Positions 1-11,237 of a DNA stretch of 64,000 bases are shown here, piece by piece. The notes under the pieces are model-generated. The model was not told where the DNA came from, made no database searches, and saw only the letters and a program-made list of their open reading frames with translations. Position 1 is the stretch's first letter. Every line of letters begins with the position of its first letter. A program made the position numbers and the translations under genes. Source of the stretch: Acanthococcus lagerstroemiae (taxonomy: Eukaryota; Arthropoda; Insecta; Hemiptera; Eriococcidae); contig CM063108.1 of NCBI GenBank assembly GCA_031841125.1, positions 56,938,122 to 57,002,121 of the forward strand, read 5' to 3'.

Positions 1-660
1 TAATTAAAAATTCAAACATGGTATTTTATTGTTCATACCATTTGTAACAAAATACTTTTGAGATAGTGTTGCCTATAATATTGAAGGCGTAGACAATTCA
101 CCAAAATATCAGTTTTTAAATGAATATATGGCCCCTTCAATTTTGAGAATAGACAATTCTTTTTGGGAAGATTTTTGGTATTTCTGTAAATGAAGTAACA
201 TACAAAGGCTAGTTTCCCCCATTTAGAAATATTACAGAATTTTTAAATAAAAAACTATAATTGACGAGCGTGGTTTAAGGGTTAAACACCAGTGACTTTT
301 CCAGCGCTGAAAAAGCATTGTCAAGATTCACTTCCTTCCAGTTCTTCATCATCATCATCATTAGCTGTGGTAAAGAAAAGGGGTGTGATTTCAGTAAGAT
401 TTCGGATTATTCGCCCTTGGTTAGGCGGAAGCCCAGAAAGGCAGGCTGATAAATTCGAGGCGGATAAACCGATGGCGAGTCTAGTGTACTTAAAGGCCAA
501 CAAAACTGCTTATTCCCAAGTTATTCAAAGCCTTTTTAAGTGCACTTTATTTTACTTTTCTCATAATTTCTTCTTTTTTCCCCATTTTGATTATTTACCT
601 ATCTGAAATCAATATATGACCCCGGATAAGAAAAAGCTCCTTAGTGTCAAAAAATCGAAT
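1..660. other. AT-rich DNA, no gene recognised
   Basis: No coding or repeat signal that I can support. Overlapping short reading frames on both strands around 292-606 share a serine-rich stretch made by a tct/atc run near 338-362 and are chance frames. Confidence 0.5.
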
Positions 661-963
661 TCAGTATTTTTGCAGATCCTGGTGGATACGTAGACGTACT
701 TTCACGCGATAATTATGTGGAACTCCAAAATTCGTTGTTTGAGGTTGGACAGAGGCCCCAAATAGGACCCCTTCCTTATCGAAAACGAGATATGCCAAGT
801 TTCTCTTCTCTGTATCTGAGAAACTAAGTTGTTTTTGACGTTGAGAAGCTTTTTCTTGTTCGGGATCATGGTAGCTAGCCTCTGAACGAGCATAGTGTAT
901 CCTCCAGATATCACCATGGACGCAGGTCTGGTACCAAAATTCTTCGATGGTGGTGTATTTCAT
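661..963 (-). CDS. Unrecognised 100-residue ORF
   Basis: An uninterrupted minus-strand frame of 100 codons ends in TGA at 661-663. The first ATG (963) sits in a favourable context (ACACC before ATG), and 30 bases of A/T-rich sequence lie upstream. The predicted protein has a mixed, protein-like composition: aromatic and acidic near the N-terminus (MKYTTIEEFWYQ), a charged middle rich in E, K and Q (about residues 35-55), then a hydrophobic-basic C-terminus. There is no signal peptide or membrane segment and no domain I can name. It could be a small host gene, the last exon of a larger gene, or part of an old element. A second overlapping minus frame (702-917) is a shadow. Function is unknown, and I give it about one chance in four of being a real coding exon. 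Confidence 0.25.
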   Translation of the reverse strand: MKYTTIEEFWYQTCVHGDIWRIHYARSEASYHDPEQEKASQRQKQLSFSDTEKRNLAYLVFDKEGVLFGASVQPQTTNFGVPHNYRVKVRLRIHQDLQKY

Positions 964-1132
964 GGTGTTGATGCTTAAAAAATTATAAAAAATAATATGC
1001 GAGCGAAACGAACAAAATTTTCGCCGTTTTCCGGAGAGTTTTTGTGAATTATATTTTGAGCAATTTTCGGGCGAGTGAGCTATCTTTTAGAGCCCCGCTC
1101 CCGCCCTTGAACCCGGATATGCATGGACATTA

Positions 1133-2471
1133 GGGTGGTTCTTACTTGATCCAGGCAAAAAATATGTCATGTTTCCGATCAAGCCAACCTTCAGATGGGT
1201 TCTCAATGTTTAAAAAAAAAATACTACAAAGTTCGAGCGAAATCGAAAATAGTCAACTCGTGCCGCAAGAGGAGGAAGTTCTTATGGGAATTAACATTGA
1301 TTTTTGAGATTCGAGCTTTAGTCACGGGGGAAGCCTCTCCATATGAGTCTAAAAATTATTTTCTTTCCCATATGAAGGTTTCAAGGGTGGCTGAAATTAT
1401 TTCTGGGGTTATTTTCTCTATTTCTTAAACTATCCAGGCTCCACGAGGGGGGCTAATTTTCAGTTACTTCAATTTCTCTCAATTTCTTAAGGGTTCCTAG
1501 ACTGCTGAATCCATTTCAAAAACCTTAAGGTTCCAGAAGGAGCTAATCTCCCACTACTCCAGTGTCCCTGATTTTCTAGTTCTTTACGTCGATAGTACGG
1601 CTTTCTGAGTCACTGAATCTGTTTCACTAATTCTGTCTCCCCTCCTCCAAAACCCTTGAAGCTCCATAGGAGGCTAATCTCTAATTATTCCAATACCCCC
1701 AATTTCCAAGTCGACATTACGGTTTTTTGGCTCGCTGAATCCATTTCATTAATTCTGTCTCCCCTCCTCCAACACCCTTGAAGCTCCACAGGAGGCTAAT
1801 TTCCAATACTCCAATATCCCCAATTTCCAAGTTCTTTACCTCGATATTACGGGTTTTTAGGTCGCTGAATTTATTTCAGAGGTCTTTCGCCCGCCTCTCA
1901 ATTCTCGAGGCTCCACAGGAGGCTAGTCTTTAATTACACCAATTTCCAAAATTTTTACGTACCTAATAACATAAGTTGAAATCTGGGGAAATTCGAGTAG
2001 TTGGAGATTAGCTCCCTATGGAACCTCAACGGTTAAGGGGAGGGAAGAAAGAATCCCTGAAATGGATTCAGCGATTCAAAAACCCCTGCTATGGACGTAA
2101 AGAACTGAGAAATCGGGGTAATTGGAGTAGTTGAAGATTACAGTGAAGCTTCAAGGGTTGAGGGAAGGGGAGGAAGAACCTCTGAAACTGATTTAGTGAC
2201 TCAAGAAAGCCCTACAGTAGACGTAAAGAACTTCGAAATTAGAGAAATAGGAGTGACTGGAAACTAACCCCTGTTGAGCTTGAAGGGTCGAGGGAAGGAG
2301 GAAATAACTCCTAAAATGAATTCAGCGACCCTTCAGAACACCGATCTGAGAAGGAAAATAATTTTCGTAAGAACTTCTTTCCAATTTTGCTCAGACTCTG
2401 CAGAATTTTAATTTGGAGCCAATCTGGGGGTGGCCCATTATAAAATCAAAAGTCGAAAATAAGGACCACCC
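1133..2471. mobile_element. Foldback-type DNA element with subrepeats
   Basis: The ends are inverted copies of GGGTGGTYCTTA next to TA on both sides (1131-1132 and 2472-2473). The inside is a large imperfect inverted repeat made of units of roughly 90-130 bp. Five units start with GGCTCCA-like sequence near 1438, 1530, 1660, 1781 and 1909. Three inverted units start near 2006, 2134 and 2262. Each unit carries CTGAATCCATTTCA and TTCTTTACGTCGAT-like blocks or their reverse complements. There is no transposase frame. The TA duplication suggests a Tc1/mariner-type mobiliser, but a 3 bp TTA/TAA target cannot be excluded because the junction lies in TTA/TAA sequence. It sits at the left end of the element at 2474-2920. 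Confidence 0.7.
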
Positions 2472-2473
2472 TA

Positions 2474-2920
2474 AGGGGTCATTCATTATGTACGTAAGGA
2501 CGATTTTAGCCATTTGACTCCCCCTGCCCCATGTAAGGAATACGAATAATTGAGCCCTCTCCCTCTTCTTACGTCAGACTTTTCCATGAATTTAACGATA
2601 TTGTGCCCAAAAATATACATTACCGAAGAGAGAATCGATTTCTAATCGTAGTACTGTATAGACTTTTTTTTTTTGGGGGGGGGGTTTACCTGGTTATTGT
2701 GGAAAACCTGTCACTATGGAAACTTTTGAAGTGGTCCGTTGGGTTTCCACTATAAACAGGTTTCACTGTACGTCTATTTACTCATCCTCAGCGGCTACGA
2801 CAAAAAATGTGTCGCCTGAGTGGTGGCTACGTTAAAACTTACGTAATAAAATATTACGTAAGAATGGCTTTTATCCCCCCCCTTCCCAATAATCCTTACG
2901 TAATTAATGAACGACCCCTA
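2474..2920. mobile_element. hAT-like MITE with 8 bp target duplication
   Basis: Inverted ends read AGGGGTCATTCATTA and, on the right, the complement of TAGGGGTCGTTCATTA, followed inward by TACGTAAGGA on both sides. The 8 bp word ATGGACAT stands right after the element (2921-2928) and again at 1123-1130, just before the foldback element at 1133-2471. The simplest reading is that this MITE landed first with an ATGGACAT duplication, and the foldback element then inserted at its extreme left end. There is no coding capacity. A T run followed by a G run lies at about 2666-2684. Confidence 0.7.
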
Positions 2921-2942
2921 ATGGACATCTTATTCCATGTTA

Positions 2943-3125
2943 ATTATCAGGACCGTTTCATCGATGACATAACAAGAAAATGAATCCAATGATAAACTAT
3001 GCTAAATGACCTAATAATTAATGACAGGATATGCTAAGCGACATTGCAATTGACAGTGGACTACGCTAAGCGATATATGACAAACAGAAAGACAAAATGA
3101 CAAAACTCAAGACTTCAAAGAGTTC
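2943..3125. mobile_element. Fragment of the CAGTGTTGTTAGAC hAT-like family
   Basis: Internal sequence of the element at 11238-12467: a GACCGTTTCATC block, AATCCAATGATAAACTATGCTAA, GATATGCTAAGCGACATTG and GACAAAATGACAAAA occur in the same order. Both terminal inverted repeats are missing or too diverged to see. It is useful because it is not interrupted at the place where the copy at 11238 carries the Mutator-like insertion. Confidence 0.6.
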
Positions 3126-3244
3126 TCTCATTTCAGAAATAGAATGAAATGAATTAGGTTTCAATGTTCTTCTTTTATGAGTTGATTGTTGAAATGAATT
3201 TTCTACTGGTTTCCGTTCATTAACTCATTTAGTGAACTGGTAAC

Positions 3245-3392
3245 CATAGGTGCAAATAGGGGGGGAGAAGGACTTGGGGTTCAGCCTTCCCAAACACTGA
3301 AAATTTTCCAAAGAAAATGATGCGGGGGTGGTGTTGCTTCATAATAAGGGAGCTTATCCCCCCCCCAGTTCTGAGCCCTATTTGCGCTTCTG
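3245..3392. mobile_element. Short hAT-type MITE (148 bp)
   Basis: A perfect 8 bp target duplication CTGGTAAC lies at 3237-3244 and 3393-3400. Inverted ends are CATAGGTGCAAATAGGG on the left and the complement of CAGAAGCGCAAATAGGG on the right. G- and C-runs lie just inside the ends. It is non-coding. A diverged relative may lie at 28709-28875. Confidence 0.85.
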
Positions 3393-3449
3393 CTGGTAAC
3401 TCTTCAGTTCATTTGGTAAGTTACTAACGTATCCAGGTATGTTAACGAG

Positions 3450-4300
3450 TTGAGCCCAGTTCAACACAGATTAGGCCCTGTTCTGATCAAAAACATACGT
3501 ACGTACACTTCCGCATTATCGAATGGTTTTTCGGTCCTACGGGCCGGATTAAATTTGTCGAATGACGTCGGCTCATCGGTATTCGTTTCTACGGCCGTAT
3601 TCTACCTACAAATTGACCGTCAGTTTCGTTTTTCAGTGTTTACTTCACCGGTGGCTGAGTTTTCTCATCGCCTTTCCTCTAGTTCGCGCTTTTTCTTCGA
3701 TGTTGTATACTCCGATCGCGCATTGCCATTTCGTCCTTCACCCTACGCAGCCGAACCGAAAGCATCGATTTCCGGGGACACCCTCGACCTTCGCGGACCA
3801 ATCATTTCCGTGACATTTATCCTGGGTCGGGCCGCAGTTCGAACGGAAATTATCTCATCTATTCCGGCTGCAATCCAAGGTCCCGACGAAGTCGACGCAC
3901 TGCATTACCAGCATCCCTAATTAAGTAGTCGTTTTTCGCATTCTTCGTGTATAATTTGAGTGGTAGAGGACCAACACTACCAGAAACCAGAACGGCGGCG
4001 AATTTTTTACAGCTGGGTTTCGATGGTAGTCGTGCAGCCGGCACTCGATGTAGTCGGCACATAGTCACGGTCAACGTCGTATTAAATAATAGAAAGTTTC
4101 CTGGTGAATTGCATGCGACTGAAATTGCCCTCCGTCGCGTTTAATTATTCGTATACGCCGTCGATCCGATACGTCATTGAGAAGGTGAAGTTGAAAAGAA
4201 AAAAAAATTGTGTCTGGACACGTTCTCTGCTTTGCACCGTCGCTGAGTGGACCTGAGCGGCATCTAGCAGAAAAGCCCGGTGTCTGAATCATTCGGTTCG
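3450..4300. other. CpG-rich, repeat-poor island
   Basis: Visibly richer in CG dinucleotides than its surroundings and free of recognisable repeats. It contains a 156-codon plus-strand frame (3450-3920) with no recognisable domain. Open frames occur on both strands because TA-containing stops are scarce here, so I do not call a gene. It could be a promoter, a 5' untranslated exon or conserved non-coding DNA. Confidence 0.35.
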
Positions 4301-4425
4301 GGATTTCAAAATGGAAAAGCTGGAATACTCGGGATGTAGGAAAATTAGATCTAAAAAAGGAGCTGAGGAAGAAAGTGGTAACAAACGGCAGCTTGCTGAA
4401 AATGGTTGAGGGTAGTATTCTGACT

Positions 4426-4619
4426 CAGTGGTTCCCAACAGGTGGTCCGCGGGGCGTCCGCTGAGGATGACTTAGGGGTCCACGAGTTGATCCGAAAATG
4501 TTTCGTTCGTCAGGAAATTGACAGTCTTAGTAAATTTGAAGTATATTTAAATGCATTATATACATAATGGGTCTTTGAAAGTTCAGGGGTCCTTGAAATT
4601 TTTTGGCTGGGAACCCATG
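4426..4619. mobile_element. hAT-type MITE (CAGTGGTTCCCAAC family)
   Basis: The left end CAGTGGTTCCCAAC and right end GCTGGGAACCCATG are inverted copies. Flanking 8-mers TTCTGACT (4418-4425) and TTCTAACT (4620-4627) differ at one base, as expected for an aged hAT target duplication. It has no coding frame. Confidence 0.8.
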
Positions 4620-4886
4620 TTCTAACTAATATGCTAGAAGTTCCACCACTATTTTTTTAGGGCGGGTCAAACATCCAAAATTGTTTTTTTTTTCAAAAAT
4701 GTTGAGGACTGTACACTACAGGGTGGGTATAAAAGAAATGTTTCAACAGGAAATTGTTCTACACAAGATTCTTCATTAAAATATGGTCCTTAGTACTTTT
4801 TTCGTACCTTCTCCAGAAATGTAACAAATTGGGAGTTCAAAATAACATTTCCATGCTGAGTGTTCAACACAAACCTTGAGATGGAT

Positions 4887-5112
4887 GGGGTCTGGTTGAC
4901 CGAGTGGATAACGCGCTGGTCTCGGAATGCGGGAGGTCTCGGGTTCGAGCCCACGTAGCAACTCGCTATTCAACGTAGGCCGGTTTTTCGGCAAGAAGAG
5001 AAGAGGGCTAAGACAGCCCTAACAGCCTCCTCGATGTCTCTGAGGTAGTGCTCGAAAGGACGGATTGGAGGGCTCCGGTTGAGAGCAAAATTGGAATAGA
5101 GAAAAAAGGTCT
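4887..5112 (+). mobile_element. tRNA-derived SINE, copy 1
   Basis: The head resembles a tRNA gene. It has an A-box-like TGGTTGACCGAGTGGATAAC and a B-box GGTTCGAGCCC at 4939-4949. The D-arm and anticodon region (GGATAACGCG) look most like tRNA-Arg, which is an inference. A non-tRNA body follows (TAGGCCGGTTTTTCGGCAAG, TGTCTCTGAGG, TTGAGAGCAAAATTGG). Head and body match the copy at 28030-28236, and the body matches 60800-60874. This shared tail shows a SINE family and not an isolated tRNA gene. No clear target duplication. Confidence 0.8.
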
Positions 5113-6040
5113 TAAGATAGCATAATCCGATTTTCTATGGCATGTCCCGTACACCAGATTTGTTTTCCTCTTAACTGACGTCTCAGTGACATTAATCTGC
5201 AAGCAGGAGCAGGTTGGCACCCAAAAAGTTACCGAGAAAATGGCGCTGTACCGGACCAGCTTCACATTTTCATTGCTCCTTATTATGCCTCCCTCGCCAC
5301 CTCACTACGGTTCAAAATGCCGGAGTCGTGCGGCCGCTTTATTTTCGAACTAATTATCGTGGCATTGCCCCTGATACAGAAAGTTGACGCTATTTCTGTG
5401 CGACCAAAAACCTCCATGGAGGGGAAGGGGGGAGTGAACGCGCAGAATAGTAATTAACACCCGCAGAATATATATTGTTGTAGAAGTTTTGAAACTCGAA
5501 TGATATTCGCGGTCGTCGCGCGTATTTCGGGGCATAATCACGTAAACTATAATCAAAACTGCGGCATGCGGCCAACAGGTTGTTATTGTGCAAAAAAAAA
5601 AAAAAAACAAAAAAAACACGTACGTGTCCTTTGCCTCGATTGCGTTAAGTCCCTTTTTATTGTTTTTTTTTTTTAATGCGCAGGGTCTCCGTGTTTCGAA
5701 TGTGTCTGCAACACAACATAGTTTTAGTTTTGTTTATCCCAACTAAACGTTTCTTCTTATTTGTTTGTTACAGGTAGGAATACAAAAGATGATTTGGTTT
5801 ATAGTGCATTAATCAATCGGGCACGTACAACTGCTGCAGCTTTTCCTTCGTACATGTAACACCGAAAGAAAATGGCAAAATTCGAATATTCGTGTGCTCT
5901 CCGCAGCATTTGGTATTCGTTTTGATGCTAAACAAAAGACCGTCCACCAAGTGAGCATCATTGGACTTTGAACTCCTGGCTTCCTGGAATAAGTAAAAAA
6001 GTGAAAAAGTGAAAACGAAAGAAGTGAGGGGCCGCCGAAT
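5113..6040. other. AT-rich DNA with homopolymer runs
   Basis: I see nothing coding. A-runs occur near 5591-5617 and T-runs near 5664-5675. Short minus-strand frames at 5350-6239 are low-complexity or F-rich and are not called. Confidence 0.5.
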
Positions 6041-6601
6041 CAATTGAGGAGCGATATTCCAAAACGGCCTCTGCCCATGTTTTTGGAAAAATCGTTTTAT
6101 AGCGCCATCTGGTGCGGAATCTAGTAATACATATTCTGGCCCGAAAAAAAATCACGATATCGTGAATCTGACGCATGTAAGAAGCCAAATAGACTCGCAA
6201 AGAGAAGAAAAAAGTTGTTCTAAAACGGCCTCTGACCACATATTTTTATCACAATAGAGGAGTCGACATTATCTTGAGAATTTTATGAATTAGAATTTAC
6301 TGAAAGACTTAGTATGTCTAATTTTGTGCCAAACCAAAACTAATAATTCAAAAATGTTGTTCCAAAACGGCCTCTATCCAGGAGATCCCCCACTTCGCGA
6401 CTGTCATGCGCGTCTCCTGCACAAGGTACATTCAATGATTCAATATTTCAAAGAGATAAATTCATGTAAGTGTTCTACTAGGCAACCCGACTATCGACCA
6501 TGACATGTAGGTGTAATATAGGGATACCCTAAGTTTTTTCTTCCCCGTGAAAAAAATACAAAACTGGACAGAGGCCGTTTTGGAAAATCGCTCCTCAATT
6601 G
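6041..6601. mobile_element. Inverted-repeat element with internal copies of its end
   Basis: The left end CAATTGAGGAGCGATATTCC plus AAAACGGCCTCTG (6041-6075) is repeated in reverse at 6565-6601. The ACGGCCTCT core recurs twice inside in direct orientation, near 6218-6238 and 6357-6377. Total length is 561 bp with no coding frame. The target duplication cannot be read because the termini are themselves a palindromic CAATTG. Superfamily unassigned. Confidence 0.7.
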
Positions 6602-9360
6602 CAATTATAGGGAAAAGAAGCATAGAAAGTATCACAATAGAACACATCATGGTACGAGTATTAGTAGTTCCTATTTCCTAATATGTGTATACCATTATAT
6701 TTCCAGCCGTTTTTTATACCCGATTGTCGCCGGAAAGCGAAATTTTGTTTCCTAGAAAACGAGACCTCATCATGGCTTATCACAATAGGATTTTTGGATT
6801 GTAATCTCTAACGTCCATTAGGTTCCTATAGTCGTTCTGCGCCGATTGACTCGTCACAGTAGGAGGTTTCTTTGCTGATTTTGAAAAATCGAGCACACTA
6901 GCGGCCGCTTCCCGTACCATGTTCGATCCTAATTTAAGTTTGCCACTTCTACGGGTTTGAACTCTGAAGTCCACCAATAAAACGTGAAATTTAGATTTTG
7001 ATGACTGAAATCAGGACTGAAATTTGAGCGGTATCCGAACGAAGCCGCTTCAAGAAGCATTCATGTTTGAGGAGTGCTTTTCCGAAACGCAATACAAGGG
7101 CGGTGATAACTCCGTTCTGAAAAATGTTTTCTGTCCTGCCTGGCCCTTTACATCCTCCCCCATGATTTGCCACACATTACTCCTGAAAAGACTCGTATTT
7201 TTTTACTGCTGATGTATCCAAAACTTGATGGTTGATTTTTTTTACTAGGGGGTCCAGACGCCCAGGACCACCTTCCTCCGTCTTGATGCAGTAATGCATG
7301 TTTCTAAATTGTTCAGGAAGCACAAAAAACTATCCGCGCGTCTCAATTTATTTTCTCTCTGATTTTTGACAGAATATAACTTCAAAACCTAGAAATTTCA
7401 TTTTCAAAACTAAAATATCCGCGAAAATATTACCCGAAAATGTACTTACAGCGTTTTAGTAGTTTGAAATTAGAATATTTATGGCCAGTGAGCTTAGTGC
7501 GTTTTGTAAACGAGTTTTTTTACTAGCAAATATTGTGATAATAACACAGAGGGGTGTGATTTTTATGCTATTCAACAAAGAGATATTCATAAGTTGGGGG
7601 TGTTCCATTACCCGATTCAGAAAGAAACAGGGAAAATGCTCTTACTGCATTTTGGACTAGCACTTCCCGTCAGCAATTGGTTCAGTATTTCAAATTTAGT
7701 CATTTTTATCCATAAGAGTGGAATTTGGATTTTCGAGCCCGTGGCCGATTCAAATATCTGAATGGAGTGACCTAGAAATTTCGATATTTATTCAAATTTT
7801 CAAGTTAGGTCAATTTCGCTGCATCTCTAGTGTACAGTTTGAATTTCGGTGGTCAAGATCAAGAACGGACCCAGATTCGGGACAGATAATTAGAGTCTGC
7901 GACTCACAAAAAACTATTCCAGTTTTTGGTTTGATTTTCCGAGTCGGGTTAACTTTGCCCAGTTGGAAGGACGAAATTCGTATATTTCAAAACCCAAGTT
8001 GAGGTTGAATCAGATATTTTATAGGATTCTCGAAATCAGCAGCTTAGAAGTCTGGGTTTTGATACTCTGTTCAGTTTTCTCAGCAAAATAAGTTGAATTT
8101 GACGCCCAAATTGAGTTGGATCGAAGATCCGAGTGAGTTTTCAAAACCATCTACCTGAAATTCGAATCCTTGGGTACTATGTTTTCATTTGAAATTTCAA
8201 AGTTGATGGAACCGTCCAATCTCCTTTCTGGTGGGGTAAAATTTTTCGCCGTAAAAATGAACTAAACGTAAACCCTTAGAAATCCCGCGTGGAACCGATT
8301 TCGCAATTGGAAAACAGTGGGGGAGGTGGGGATCTTCCATAACAAATGTTCTTAGTTCCCAGTTGTTGTTTTTTTTTTGTTTTTTTTTAATTCTATGGAT
8401 TACTAGTTACTTATTAACTAAAACTTTCAAAGGCTGATGCCATTCACTCGTACATGAATTTGCGGTGCACAGGGGATTGGATGAAATTTTTACATTTTTG
8501 AAATATGTATTGTCAATTTTGAAGCCTCATATCTCCGGAACTAGTTGAGATAGACGTATGCTATTTACGTCATTCAAATTTTTATTACGCCTACTTGCAG
8601 AATCATCCATCAAGAGCTTCTCTGTCAGCATTTTATCTTATCAGTGATCATATTTTCTGCATTACCCTACAGAACAAATGCCACGCATGAAAATCTGAAA
8701 CGGTTGCGGAAACTAGCTCATGATTCGAATCGATGGCGTTTTTCTTCTTTTTTCTCAAAATTAGAATTTTTGAAATTTTCAAGACCTGTAAATCTTTCCT
8801 CACTTAGTGGTCTTCTTGATTTGTTCGAGTTGATTAGATACTTATTGCCTTCCAGATTAGGACTTTATAATACAGATAAGATTCTCATTTTGTTAATTAA
8901 ATCTGTGGCTGATGTGTATTGAATTAAATGTCTGATGTTTACTATTTACAAAAGTTCCGGAGGTAGGTGTCAGTGTCGGTTGTAAGTTGGGCATTCGGTG
9001 ATATGCTTGATGGTAAGTCGTGTGTTGCACGTTGGGCGGAATGGTTGCGGTTGACGGAGTAGATGAATTCGTGTGTCATACTTGGCCGAGAAGATTTGGA
9101 AATACTTTCAAAGTTCAAATTGCATGCTTCTGAAACAACTAAAGATGTACATATACCTCCATAGCTCTACTTTATCTCCGGATTTGAAATTTGGACTTGA
9201 AATTATGATTGTACCTTCTCCCCGAAAATGGCATTTTAAATGATTTGCATTTTCGTATTTTTAAATTTTATTTTTAATAAGCAGACTTATTGTCTTACGA
9301 CTATGTCCTCGGATAGGCCTTTGAAACGCTATTCTCAAGGTTGAAACAGTTTTAACCATA
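6602..9360. other. AT-rich DNA, nothing recognised
   Basis: No gene, RNA or clear repeat found. A word TATCACAATAG occurs at 6243-6255, 6630 and 6779, partly overlapping the preceding element. A GT-rich stretch lies at 8950-9070. Confidence 0.4.
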
Positions 9361-10795
9361 GTTTCAAAATCCATGTTTCGAATAGGCGTGAAAAGTAAGC
9401 CTAGTAACCATGTGTTTCCTTCTATTTTTTTTTTATGTGAAATTTGAGCTGTACAGAGATTTAAAAGCTATGTAGGCTAGGAAAAATAGCGATTCCTCGA
9501 GCCGTAGGACTGCCGCAGTGCAATGCTGGTAGAGGGAACGTGGCAACTGGACGGCTATATAAAAAAAATCTTGTGTTGAAACTTGAAGGATAAATTCATA
9601 AACTTGGTCCAAAAATATGTTTCACTTTACGTATAATGTTAAAATTGTAAAAATTTTGAAAATTTTGAAAATTTATGTAAAAAAGGTGGGGAAACGCCAT
9701 TGGGAAACTTATACAATAAATTGTTCAGGTAAATAATAGGCAGCCTTTTGTAATTTAAAAAAAAAATTAATAACACTCATTATTGTTTTCTGGAAAATTC
9801 AATCACTGATGATTGGGGATGGGATTTTTATGTTTTTACATATTTTTTTTGAGTAGATTGCCGGTAGGAATATTTGTATAAGCATATTTTTACATATTTT
9901 TTGTAAAAAGCATAAATTTACTTATTTCTGGTGTTTTTACCCGTTTTTAGACTAATTTTGAGCATGTTTTACTCTTTTTCCATTTTTCACATTTTTCGCA
10001 AAATACTGAAAATCCACTTTTTCAAATACAGGGAAAAAAATTGGAAAATTGACTTTTTGTCAAAATCTGCTCCTGGGAGAAGAAATCGATATTTTTTTCT
10101 GTGATTTTTTTATTTGCAAGTATTCTTTTAGACGGCGACTGTTTTAAACAGTTTTTTAAACGTTTTTCGAATAAATGAATGAAGTTTTCGTTTTGATCTT
10201 GTCGTATTATTGTTCTTCTTCAAAAACCCTGAATTTTGATACCCATATTGCCTCTCTTTTATCGAACATATTTTGGCATATTGTCGGATTTTTAGGAATA
10301 TTTTTGACATTTCAGACCGCGAAAAACATAAGTTATGCGCATATAACACGATTTTTATGACATAAAAATCCCATCCCTACTGATGATACAAAATTATGAT
10401 AAAGTAGCTCAAAGTGGGTGATAATGCCAATAGATGTATTAAAAAATTGAATGGTGCAAATCGCATGCTTCTCCGAGATACAAGGCTTTCAATTTGACAC
10501 AATTTCACTAATGTAATAATTTCTACCAACCCCCCCACCCGCGTCATGAAATCAAGTAAGCTTTGGAATGTTTCTTTGAAGGGCCAATTTAATCCATAAA
10601 ATTTGAAAATCTGGCAACATGGTGACTTTGGATTCAAAACTAATGGGATGCCCGAGGGGATTCTCGTGACATCTTCTGTATAAGTAAATTGATTATCACC
10701 ACCCCTTACCTCAAAAATTAGACCTGTAAAAAATCGATAATTTTCATTATTGATTGTAATCGATTTTGAGGTCGTTGCGTTATCGATTGTAATTG
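9361..10795. repeat. 0.7 kb dispersed repeat, copy 1, interrupted
   Basis: It matches 25856-26590 along its length, starting at CATGTTTCGAATAGGCGTGAAAAG and ending at AATTAGACCTGT followed by ATCGATAA. Shared landmarks include TTCACTTTACGTATAATGTT, GATAAAGTAGCTCAAA, CTGGCAACATGGTGACTTTG and GAGGGGATTCTC. Relative to copy 2 it carries the element at 9814-10379 and roughly 100 extra bases near 9430-9530. No reading frame is shared between the copies, so it is probably a non-autonomous element or a segmental repeat. Its ends lack inverted repeats that I can see. Confidence 0.8.
9814..10379. mobile_element. hAT-type element, 566 bp, in the 0.7 kb repeat
   Basis: Flanked by perfect 8 bp CTGATGAT duplications (9806-9813 and 10380-10387). 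Inverted ends are TGGGGATGGGATTTTTATG on the left and the complement of TAGGGATGGGATTTTTATG on the right. The second repeat copy reads CACTGATAATACAAAATT at the same place (about 26205-26222), which is the empty site. The inside is very AT-rich and non-coding. Confidence 0.9.
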
Positions 10796-11237
10796 ATTAA
10801 AATTGGTAATTTTTTGTTTTTCCAAATTTTTGATTGCACTGGACGAATGTTTTGCTACTGTATTTGCAGTCAATTAGAATCAAAATTGAAATTCAAATAT
10901 TTATGGTGTTATTTTTTCTCGATAAAGGAAAACTTTGTAGGTAGGGCATGAAAATTTTAGAACTCGAAAAATAAATCCCACTAATTTCTTAATTATCCTC
11001 TCAACTAAAACATCTTCTATGTTTATTTCCCCACCAGAGAATAGAAAAATAAGATTTTTCTGTAACATGAATGATTAATGTTCTATTTCAACTTCACTTT
11101 TCAAGTAATCAAGAGTCTGAGTTGCAGCTGCACTGCTTTATGGCTGAATTATATCGCAGCATTATTTTCTTGATTTTGCCAAAAACCGATATAATAAGTC
11201 TTACTAATCGTTAAGAAGGCTCGTTATCGATTGTAAT
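10796..11237. other. ATCGATT-rich AT-rich DNA
   Basis: Repeated TCGATTGTAATCGATT-like words near 10735-10800 and 11222-11237 continue past the next element at 12475-12482. No gene seen. Confidence 0.4.
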
